Source: Roseimicrobium gellanilyticum (GTDB lineage: Bacteria; Verrucomicrobiota; Verrucomicrobiia; Verrucomicrobiales; Verrucomicrobiaceae). Taken from it: a stretch of 64,000 bases of DNA. The notes beneath the pieces are model-generated. The model was given only the letters and a program-made list of their open reading frames with translations, had not been told where the DNA came from and did no database searches. Where the stretch lies: NCBI RefSeq assembly GCF_003315205.1, contig NZ_QNRR01000008.1, forward strand, positions 124,001 to 188,000, read 5' to 3'. This document shows positions 57,177 through 64,000 of this stretch, one piece after another (the stretch's first letter is position 1; every line of letters begins with the position of its first letter). Position numbers and translations under genes: made by a program.

Positions 57177-58370
57177 ATGGCGGCACTTGACGATCAGGAC
57201 GATATCGAACGTGAAAGCATAGCTCCCAAGGGAGCGATGCAGGGGCTTCGTGCGCTGATTACGCTGGCTTGTGTGGCACTTGTGGTTGCTGGGTTGAAGG
57301 CGGGAGCCGTCTTTTTTGTGCCCGTGGCCGTCGCTTTTTTCATGGCGGTGCTGAGCTACCCGCTCATGTCCTGGATGATCAAGAAGCGGGTCCCGCACAT
57401 GGTTGCGCTGCTTCTGACGGTGGGCGTGATTGTCCTGGGCATTGGCCTGGTTGGTTGGGCAGGCTATGACTTGCTGAAGAGCCTTTCCAAGGAGGTGCCC
57501 ACTTACCTCGTCAAGCTGAAGGGAATCGTGGATGAGTCCGCCGTGTGGTTGGAAAAGGAAGTGGGCGTGGTGGGTGCCATCAAGGCGGTGGAAGAATTCA
57601 ACCTTCAGTCGGTGGTGGAAATGGGCAAGCAGAAGGATGTGATGCAGCAGCTTGCCTCGTTTGTCACCAGTACCTTCGGCACGGTGGCTGTGGCTCTGGG
57701 CGCGTTCATTATCGTGATGGTGCTGATGATGTTCATCCTCATGGAGGCGCCAGGCACGCAAAGCCGCGCGGAAGTCATTCGCAATGCCGGTGGACCTGAT
57801 TTCAGGGTGCTCATGCAGTCCGCCTCGGACATTCAGAAGTTCCTTGGGGTCAAGACGCTTATCAGCGTCGCAACAGGTTTGCTGGCCTTCATGTGGTGCT
57901 GGATGTTTGACCTGAAGTACCCACTGCTTTGGGGCATCCTCGCGTTCCTCTTCAATTATATTCCAGCGGTGGGCTCCACGGCAGCTTCCATCCCTGCCAT
58001 CGCCGAGGCCTTGGTGAATCACGGTCCGGGCACCGCGATCGGGGTGGGCATTGGCTATGGCATCATCAATTTTGGATTGGATAACTTCCTCCAGCCCATG
58101 CTCATGGGCCGGCGGTTTGGCATTTCCGGTCTCGTGGTCGTGTTGAGCGGCTTGTTCTGGTTCTACGTCTGGGGGCCGATAGGGACGTTTCTCGCGGTTC
58201 CGCTTACCATGATGATCAAGGTCATCCTGGAGAACACCACCGAGTTCCGCTGGATCTCCGTCGCCATGGCGAAGAAGAAGGTGAAGCATGGGGAGGTGGT
58301 CTTGGAGACACCTGAATTCGACGATGCCGACCTGTTGGGCGGTGGAGCCGCGACGGAACCGCCGCGGTAG
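57177..58370 (+). CDS. AI-2E family transporter (PerM/UPF0118)
   Basis: A 397-residue membrane protein with about eight hydrophobic segments. It has the family's N-terminal helix pair (VVAGLKAGAVFFVPVAVAFFMAVLSYPL), the conserved LYPLLWGILAFLFNYIPAVGS-type segment near 245-265, and the closing VWGPIGTFLAVPLTMMIKVILE. The family includes TqsA and several ion or organic anion exporters; the substrate cannot be named from sequence. The last 45 residues are a charged hydrophilic tail. Confidence 0.88.
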   Translation: MAALDDQDDIERESIAPKGAMQGLRALITLACVALVVAGLKAGAVFFVPVAVAFFMAVLSYPLMSWMIKKRVPHMVALLLTVGVIVLGIGLVGWAGYDLLKSLSKEVPTYLVKLKGIVDESAVWLEKEVGVVGAIKAVEEFNLQSVVEMGKQKDVMQQLASFVTSTFGTVAVALGAFIIVMVLMMFILMEAPGTQSRAEVIRNAGGPDFRVLMQSASDIQKFLGVKTLISVATGLLAFMWCWMFDLKYPLLWGILAFLFNYIPAVGSTAASIPAIAEALVNHGPGTAIGVGIGYGIINFGLDNFLQPMLMGRRFGISGLVVVLSGLFWFYVWGPIGTFLAVPLTMMIKVILENTTEFRWISVAMAKKKVKHGEVVLETPEFDDADLLGGGAATEPPR

Positions 58371-58718
58371 GCGAGAGGCGGAGTTGATGGGGCTGGAGCA
58401 CAAAACAGCCCTCCACTTGCCTCCGATCCCAGCATTCCCACCCAAAGTGGTGATGCTCCCCGCGCTCCAAAGCGCTTTGCCAAAGAGCTGCATCACGCTG
58501 GCGGGGTTTCCTCGCATCACGAGACATTTCGCGGTGGATTCATGTCCATATTGCCCCTGGCCCACAGGGCTGTTGCGGGTTCTGATACCCAGAGCTGAAG
58601 CCTGCCTTAGCGGCTTGAAATTCTGCCGCTTCCTCCCCCGGGTAGCTTCTTGCTTTTCATGGGTGAATGCAGCATGCTCGATGCAAAACCGCCAAATAAT
58701 AATGCCCGAGACCTCCCC
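58371..58718. other. Intergenic region before the pseudokinase gene
   Basis: A 348-base gap with no repeat, terminator or gene that I can support. The kinase start may lie as early as 58650, which would shorten the gap. Confidence 0.4.
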
Positions 58719-61301
58719 ATGAGTCTGCCAGATATCGACGGATTGGAACTACAAGACCTCATCGGCAAGGGCAGTTGCGGTGCGGTGTACCGGGCTGTGG
58801 TGGGGGAGACGCGGGAGGCGTGCGCGGTGAAGGTCTTCAGCAGCATGGCGATCAACCGCAAGCTGCTGACCATCGGCATGCGCGGCCTGCAGCAGATGCC
58901 GGAGCACCCGGGCATCCTGAAGGTGCATCACTTTGACTTTGACAAGGCTCCCTACCACGTGGCGGTGCCGCTGGTGGGATTCATGACGGAGGACGCGCAG
59001 CGGCGGAAGCACTGGGAGACGCCCACGCTGGAAGGCTGCTGCGGAACGGTGCCTCCGGACGAGGCCTGGCGGTACATTTATGAGGTGTGTGACTCGATGG
59101 CCTGGCTGCACAAGCACAACCTCGTGCACTGCAATCTGAAGCCACGCAATGTGCTGCTGGAGGATGACCAGGCCAGCGCGACGAAGATTGGCGACCCGGT
59201 GCAGGGCTGGATTGGCGGGGTGCACCACTTCGATACCACGGACCACTTCCTCTACATTCCGCCGGAGCAGGCGGAGCATCCGGACGCGCTCGCCACGCAT
59301 GGCACCTCGTGGGATGTGTACGCGTTTGGCGTGCTGGCGTATCGCCTTCTCACGGGCAAGTTCCCGCGTGCGGAGGAGGAACTGGAACGCGAAATCCGCG
59401 AGCAGGCCAACTTCAATGGAACGGTGCGCACGGTGGACAATGGCGCCATCCTCGCTGCGGTGCGTGCGCAGCATGACATCGAGTGGCCGAAGAAGCCGAC
59501 CTCGAAGTGGGACGAGCGGCGCAAGCAGATACTGGAGAAATGCCTGGCGCTGGATCCGAAGCTGCGCTGGCCGGATCTGCGTGAGGTGATGCGCGAGTTT
59601 GAAAAGCTCGAGGCGGACTACCTTCTGGAAGATGCGCGGGAGAAGATTGGCATCGAAAAGCGGCGCCAGGCCCGGCGCGTGATGCTCCTGCGGACGATGG
59701 TGCAGGTGCTCTTCGTCGCGCTAGTCGCCGCTGCCGGATATGGTCTCTGGTATGGCTATGACAAGTACACCAAGTGGCAGCATGCGGAGAAAGCCACGGC
59801 AGTGATCGCGAAAGAAAAGGAGGAGGGCGAGAAGGCGAGGGAAGGGAAGATCACGGATCTGGCCACGAAGCTCCAACAGGCCAAAGAGGCGGAGCGGCTG
59901 GCGAGCTCGAACCTGCAGATGTCCCAGGCGGCGGTGGATCAGTTCCTCACCCAGTTGCTGCAACTTCCCGCCGGGCTTGGGTTGCAGGCGGAGATATCGC
60001 AGAAGCATGTGAATGATGCCCTGGCCTTCTGCGAGCAGGAGCGGCCACGACTGGAGAAGGATGAGTCCCAGCTGCCGCTGCGTGCGACGAACTACTTCAA
60101 CACGGCGCAGCTGCTGATGCGCAAGAACCAGCAGAAGGAGGCGAAGGCGTGGTTTGAGAAAGCCCGCAGCACGCTGAACCTGCTGCTGCAGCGGGAGCCC
60201 ACCCATGCCGATGTGACGCGCCGGCAGATCATGCTGGGCCGCACGTGCCGCTGGCTGGGCACGATGAAGGCGGAGGAGGGGCATCGCGTGGAAGCCTCGC
60301 AGTATTTCAAGGAAGCCGTGGCAGCATTGACCCCGGCACTGGAAAAGAATCCAAAGGACCGCAACGCTCGTGTGGAGTGCGCCATGGCCTGGTATGAACT
60401 TGGCAAGCGCTCCCGCCGCGATGGTGAAACGGCGGTGGCGGTGAATGCATTGGGCCGCGTGCCGACGCTCATGGATGCGAAGGTGGTGGGTGAGGAACTC
60501 ACCCCGCAGGAGCAATTCCTCCTGGCGCGGAGCCGCATTGAGCAGGCGCTTTCCCTCCGCGATGAAGGCAGGCTGGATGAGGCCATGCGTGCGCTCTTCG
60601 ACTCCATGGAGGTGATGGTGAAGCTGGTGGAGAAGTCCGCGCCACACAATCAGGAGCAGGCACTCACGCTCGCGGAGGCCTACATCGAGTTTGGTGAAAT
60701 CGTCTCCGGCAAGCTGGGCACCACGGATGCAAAAGATGCGCAGGCAGAGGCACAGGCAATCCTGATGGAACTGGTGCGCACGCAGCCACAGTGGGCGGAG
60801 GCCCGCTACCTGCTGGCGCGAAACTATGGCGCCCTCGCCGCCTTGGAGCGGGATCAAGGCAACGCCACCGAGGCTCGTACGAAACAGGAGTCCGCCGTGA
60901 AGACGCTGGAGGATCTCAGCAAGGACAATCCGGACAACACGCGCTTCCTCACGGAGTATGCGCGACAGAAGGGGGCGCACGCCCAGATGCTCTGTGACCT
61001 GAACAAGGCGAAGGATGCCGTCCCGATTGCCAAGGAAGGGGTGGACCGGCTGGAGGAGCTGATGCAGAAGAACGATGCCAGCCTCGACGAACTCGATCGC
61101 AAGGCGTGTGGTGTATTGCTGGCCCAGCTTTACGGCATTCTCGGCCAATCCGGTGAGGCTGCAAAAGACAGCAAGCTGGCGAAGTCCTCCTTTGCCAAGG
61201 CGTCTGAGCATTGGGAAGCTCTCAAGAGCCGGCACGGGCATGATGAAACCATCGATGCAGGTCTGAACTGGAGCAAAGAGCGCTTGGGCAAGTTCAAGTG
61301 A
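58719..61301 (+). CDS. Serine/threonine protein kinase-like protein with altered catalytic loop, membrane helix and TPR-like region
   Basis: An 860-residue protein from the start at 58719; upstream starts at 58650 or 58674 are possible. Residues 8-290 are a Hanks-type kinase domain with G-loop GKGSCG (16-21), K38 (ACAVKVF) and APE-like PPEQ. The catalytic loop HRDLKxxN reads H137-C-N139-L-K141-P-R-N144, so the catalytic Asp is Asn, and the DFG motif is G-D159-P. Activity is therefore doubtful. One transmembrane helix lies near 321-343, followed by a short coiled coil and about 450 exported residues of TPR-like repeats. The layout is that of a PVC-type kinase receptor, but with a pseudokinase core. 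Confidence 0.85.
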   Translation: MSLPDIDGLELQDLIGKGSCGAVYRAVVGETREACAVKVFSSMAINRKLLTIGMRGLQQMPEHPGILKVHHFDFDKAPYHVAVPLVGFMTEDAQRRKHWETPTLEGCCGTVPPDEAWRYIYEVCDSMAWLHKHNLVHCNLKPRNVLLEDDQASATKIGDPVQGWIGGVHHFDTTDHFLYIPPEQAEHPDALATHGTSWDVYAFGVLAYRLLTGKFPRAEEELEREIREQANFNGTVRTVDNGAILAAVRAQHDIEWPKKPTSKWDERRKQILEKCLALDPKLRWPDLREVMREFEKLEADYLLEDAREKIGIEKRRQARRVMLLRTMVQVLFVALVAAAGYGLWYGYDKYTKWQHAEKATAVIAKEKEEGEKAREGKITDLATKLQQAKEAERLASSNLQMSQAAVDQFLTQLLQLPAGLGLQAEISQKHVNDALAFCEQERPRLEKDESQLPLRATNYFNTAQLLMRKNQQKEAKAWFEKARSTLNLLLQREPTHADVTRRQIMLGRTCRWLGTMKAEEGHRVEASQYFKEAVAALTPALEKNPKDRNARVECAMAWYELGKRSRRDGETAVAVNALGRVPTLMDAKVVGEELTPQEQFLLARSRIEQALSLRDEGRLDEAMRALFDSMEVMVKLVEKSAPHNQEQALTLAEAYIEFGEIVSGKLGTTDAKDAQAEAQAILMELVRTQPQWAEARYLLARNYGALAALERDQGNATEARTKQESAVKTLEDLSKDNPDNTRFLTEYARQKGAHAQMLCDLNKAKDAVPIAKEGVDRLEELMQKNDASLDELDRKACGVLLAQLYGILGQSGEAAKDSKLAKSSFAKASEHWEALKSRHGHDETIDAGLNWSKERLGKFK

Positions 61302-61378
61302 GCGGCGTCTGTTGAGTCGTGCGCTGCTCGGAGCTGCATCTGGAATTTCAAATCTGAAATCTCAAATCTACTGCCGCC

Positions 61379-62143
61379 ATGTGTTGTTTCAGTCGTCCCG
61401 TCCAAGATGTCAGCAGCACCAAGATCTTTGCCCGCATGGGCACGGGTGTGGATCAGTTCATCGCCTATGCGATGAACCTTACTGCGAATGAAGAGCTCTC
61501 CATGGTGCTGCCCATTCCCGTGGTGCCCGGCTCCGGGGAGAAGGCGGTGAAGTTCATCAACCTGGGGAAGTACTCGAGGCTGTTTGATGATTTGTGGAAG
61601 GGGTTTCCGCTGCCCCCGATGTCGAGAGGCGGGGCTGGTCCTTTCTCCGCGGCGGTGACGGCCCCGCCGCAGAAATTGGAGGTGCAGAGTGTGGGCGCGT
61701 TTGATGCAAGCTTCGTTCCCACCATCGCGGATTTCTCCCGGCTGGATGAGCGCTTCCGGTTGCCGGATGATGTTTGGAAGAAGCTCCCCGGCTACGCAAG
61801 CTTTGGATTCGCGGTCTTCAAGCTGAAGGACACCCACGGGCCGGTGCATCCCATGGCGTTTTCATTTCCGTCTTCCATGCCGCAGTCGCTGTTCTTTCCC
61901 ACATTGCACATCCATGATGGGAAGATTCATGCGCAGGAGGAGTTTGATCACACGCTCTACTGTCAGGGCGGTGGCATCAATGCCAAGGACTGGCAGGAGT
62001 CACCGGGCATTGCGGTGCAGTTTGTGAAGTGTGGACTCACGCACGGCATGGTCTCTCCGCAGCACCATGTGTACCGGAGACGGATGCATGGCATGCAGGA
62101 GAATGGTGATGTGCTGCTGCGGGCGGGGAAGGTGACGGTGTGA
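61379..62143 (+). CDS. Conserved hypothetical protein
   Basis: A 254-residue protein. It begins MCCFSRPVQDVSSTKIFARM and contains MVLPIPVVPGSGEKAVKFINLG, FDDLWKGFPLP and FPTLHIHDG. The mix of beta strands and His-containing motifs suggests a metal- or ligand-binding beta protein; I know of similar unnamed proteins in Planctomycetes and Verrucomicrobia but cannot assign a function. No signal peptide. It is downstream of the pseudokinase gene by 77 bases and convergent with DUF1501. Confidence 0.65.
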   Translation: MCCFSRPVQDVSSTKIFARMGTGVDQFIAYAMNLTANEELSMVLPIPVVPGSGEKAVKFINLGKYSRLFDDLWKGFPLPPMSRGGAGPFSAAVTAPPQKLEVQSVGAFDASFVPTIADFSRLDERFRLPDDVWKKLPGYASFGFAVFKLKDTHGPVHPMAFSFPSSMPQSLFFPTLHIHDGKIHAQEEFDHTLYCQGGGINAKDWQESPGIAVQFVKCGLTHGMVSPQHHVYRRRMHGMQENGDVLLRAGKVTV

Positions 62144-62152
62144 ATTGGCTTT

Positions 62153-62246
62153 AACGCAAAGCAACAAAGCAGCAAAGGATGCTGAGGAGAGCGAGCTTCC
62201 GCTGGCTCATCAGATTTCAATCTTTGCTGCTTTGTTGCTTTGCGTT
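62153..62246. repeat. Perfect 25-base inverted repeat between convergent genes
   Basis: The arm at 62153-62177 (AACGCAAAGCAACAAAGCAG then CAAAG) and the arm at 62222-62246 are exact reverse complements with 44 bases between. The pair lies between the stops at 62143 and 62259. Same A/G-rich family as at 1398-1548. Confidence 0.9.
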
Positions 62247-62258
62247 TCGCCTCTGGAG

Positions 62259-63662
62259 CTACGCAAAGATCTCTTTCACCACGCGGCCATGCACGTCCGT
62301 GAGGCGGAAGTCGCGGCCGGCGTAGCGGTAGGTGAGTTTCTCGTGATCGAGGCCAAGCAGCGCGAGGATGGTTGCGTGCCAGTCGTGGATGTGGACTTTG
62401 TCTGATACGGCCTCATAGCCGTAGTCATCGGTGGCGCCATAGGAGAGGCCACCTTTCACGCCGCCGCCCGCCATCCAGAGGGTGAAGCCCTTGTTGTTGT
62501 GGTCGCGTCCATCACCGGACTGCGCGTGCGGGGTGCGGCCAAACTCACCGCCCCAGATGACGAGGGTGTCCTTGAGCAGGCCGCGTGCTTGCAGGTCGGT
62601 GAGGAGACCGGCGATGGGCTTGTCGATGTTGTTGCAGTTGCGCTCCAGATCCGCAGTGAGATTGCGGTGGTGGTCCCAGTTGCCGTGGGAGACTTCAATA
62701 AAACGCACGCCGGACTCGGCGAGCCGACGCGCCATGAGGCACTGGCGGCCGAAGGTGTCCGTGCCTTCATCACCGATGCCGTACAGCTTCTTTGTGGCTT
62801 CGGATTCCTTTTCGATATCCATCACCTGGGGAGCCACGTTCTGCATGCGGAAGGCGAGTTCATTGCTCTCGATGACGCCTTCGATCTGTGGCTCGTACGC
62901 TTCCTGCTGGAGCTTTGCCTTGTTGAGCGTCTGGATGAAATCGAGCTGTGTGCGCTGTGCTTCCGTCGTGTAACGAGGGTTCGCGATGTTGCTGATGGTT
63001 TGAGGCGAACCGCCACCATAGCGTCGGCCAGCACCGCCGCCTCCGGGGAAGTTGGAACCGATGCGCGTGCCCTGATAGATCGCGGGAAGAAAGGAGCTGC
63101 CATAGTTCCTGGCACCGCCCTGGGGCGCGGGATTGATGGTGATGAAGCCTGGGAGATTTTCATTCGTCGTGCCCAGTCCGTACAGAGTCCATGAACCAAG
63201 CGAGGGCCGGATGAATTGCGCGGTGCCGGTGTGCATCTGAATCACCGCCTGGGGATGGTTCGGCATGTCCGTGTGCATGGAGCGCACGAGGCAGAGATGG
63301 TCGGCGTGCTTTGCGACTTCCGGAAACAACTCGGAGATCCACAGGCCGCTGCGTCCGTGCTGGGAGAATTTCCAGGGAGAACCCAACAACGTGGCTGGAC
63401 CACCGCGACCACGGCCGGATTCTTTTCCAGTGTCCGCAGTCAGCTTGGGTTTGTAGTCGAAGGTGTCCACATGCGAGGGAGCACCGGGCATGAAGAGGAA
63501 GATGACCCGCTTCGCACGCGGAGCGAAGTGAGCGGGCTTGGGCGCGAGTGGCGAGGTGGCAGCCGCGCCCCAGGTGGAAAGTGCTGAGAAAGCGAGGTAA
63601 CCAAAACCAGCAGAGGTGCCTTGCAGGAAGCTGCGTCGCGAGAAGGGAATGGCAGTATTCAC
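62259..63662 (-). CDS. DUF1501 protein with twin-arginine signal
   Basis: A 467-residue exported protein with a Tat-like N-terminus (FSRRSFLQGTSAGFGYLAFSAL). The DUF1501 domain follows, with IFLFMPGAPSHVDTFDYKP, HRNLTADLERNCNNIDKPI, LVIWGGEFGRTPHAQSGDGRDHNNKGFTLWMAGGG and HDWHATILALLGLDHEKLTYRY. The fold is related to sulfatases. DUF1501 genes usually lie just downstream of a DUF1553/DUF1549 cytochrome gene, as here: its start is 28 bases from the end of that gene. The pair is abundant in PVC bacteria; function is unknown. Confidence 0.93.
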   Translation of the reverse strand: MNTAIPFSRRSFLQGTSAGFGYLAFSALSTWGAAATSPLAPKPAHFAPRAKRVIFLFMPGAPSHVDTFDYKPKLTADTGKESGRGRGGPATLLGSPWKFSQHGRSGLWISELFPEVAKHADHLCLVRSMHTDMPNHPQAVIQMHTGTAQFIRPSLGSWTLYGLGTTNENLPGFITINPAPQGGARNYGSSFLPAIYQGTRIGSNFPGGGGAGRRYGGGSPQTISNIANPRYTTEAQRTQLDFIQTLNKAKLQQEAYEPQIEGVIESNELAFRMQNVAPQVMDIEKESEATKKLYGIGDEGTDTFGRQCLMARRLAESGVRFIEVSHGNWDHHRNLTADLERNCNNIDKPIAGLLTDLQARGLLKDTLVIWGGEFGRTPHAQSGDGRDHNNKGFTLWMAGGGVKGGLSYGATDDYGYEAVSDKVHIHDWHATILALLGLDHEKLTYRYAGRDFRLTDVHGRVVKEIFA

Positions 63663-63690
63663 GTGGGAGACAGGTTTGGGTTCTCGATGA

Positions 63691-64000
63691 TCAGTTCAGG
63701 AAGCGGAATTCCGCGGAAGCCATGAGCGCCTGGCAGAAGGCGCTCCACGCGTACATGGTGATATCGGCATCTTTGGCGCTCTTTGCCTTTGCCGCGTCCT
63801 GCGCGTACTCGCTGAAGAAGGTGCGTGTGGCCAGGATCTCCTGCTGCGTGGGGGCACGGCCAAAGGCGAGCCAGTAGGCATTCACCACGCGTGTGGGATT
63901 GTCCTTGGAGGAATCATACACGCGCCGTGCGAACGCATCACTCAAGGCGATGACCTGGGCGTTGTTCATCAGGTAGAGACTTTGCGAGGGGACGTTGGTG
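63691..64000 (-). CDS. DUF1553 family protein, C-terminal end (cut by window)
   Basis: Only the last 102 residues are in the window. The stretch TNVPSQSLYLMNNAQVIALS, then NAYWLAFGRAPTQQE and FCQALMASAEFRFLN, is the C-terminal signature of DUF1553 (planctomycete cytochrome partner). The gene continues past base 64000. It is upstream of, and in operon with, the DUF1501 gene. Confidence 0.88.
   Translation of the reverse strand, partial: TNVPSQSLYLMNNAQVIALSDAFARRVYDSSKDNPTRVVNAYWLAFGRAPTQQEILATRTFFSEYAQDAAKAKSAKDADITMYAWSAFCQALMASAEFRFLN

Noticed and set aside
59721-61241. A 506-codon frame antisense to the pseudokinase TPR region
   Set aside because: Leu/His/Arg-rich shadow with no recognisable fold.

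Overview
The window is high-GC, densely coded chromosomal DNA from a member of the Verrucomicrobia (PVC superphylum), probably of the Verrucomicrobiaceae type. The call rests on gene content: DUF1592, DUF1552, DUF1501 and DUF1553 proteins, a phylum-style ddl-ftsQ-ftsA-ftsZ cluster with a divergent FtsZ, very few clear Shine-Dalgarno sequences, and many dispersed short repeats between genes. I see no rRNA, tRNA, CRISPR array or prophage. The only mobile gene is one IS200-like REP-associated transposase.

Layout. 0-9 kb: a degenerate membrane cyclase-like protein, an inactive-looking M50 protease relative, recR, a YqhA-type membrane protein, an HtrA-like protease fused to a SirB1 domain, an enolase-superfamily enzyme and a YkvA-like protein. 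9-12 kb: a large DUF1592 cytochrome. 12-13.3 kb: a REP/RAYT locus with three copies of a three-hairpin element. 13.4-19.5 kb: a fused ABC transporter divergent from ftsH. 19.6-23.5 kb: small hypotheticals, a tandem pair of Cys-rich exported paralogues and an RRM RNA-binding protein. 24-27.3 kb: miaA, aroB, dprA. 27.3-32.4 kb: a BlaR1-like M56 sensor with a huge exported region, its BlaI-like repressor, two palindromic operators and a divergent Fe/2OG oxygenase. 32.6-39 kb: lipase-like lipoprotein, small lipoprotein, CoA-binding protein and smc. 39-44.8 kb: an AT-rich DnaA-box-like region, cytochrome P460, a heparinase-like polysaccharide lyase and small hypotheticals. 45-50 kb: DUF1552, a two-domain CbiX chelatase of the DR2241 type, a HAD phosphatase behind an octamer tandem repeat, and small membrane proteins. 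50.3-56 kb: ddl, ftsQ, ftsA, ftsZ, all in one direction. 56.3-64 kb: a methyltransferase, an AI-2E family permease, a TPR pseudokinase, a hypothetical, DUF1501 and the end of a DUF1553 gene.

How they work together. The clearest functional unit is the division cluster: Ddl makes D-Ala-D-Ala, FtsQ is a divisome scaffold, FtsA tethers FtsZ, and FtsZ keeps the C-terminal peptide FtsA would bind. smc, recR and dprA serve chromosome maintenance and DNA processing. The BlaI/M56 pair is a likely protease-controlled repressor switch. Several proteins keep the fold but not the catalytic residues of their families (cyclase, M50 protease, kinase), so scaffold or sensor roles may be common here. The intergenic DNA carries at least six families of short inverted or dispersed repeats, some placed exactly at convergent gene ends.
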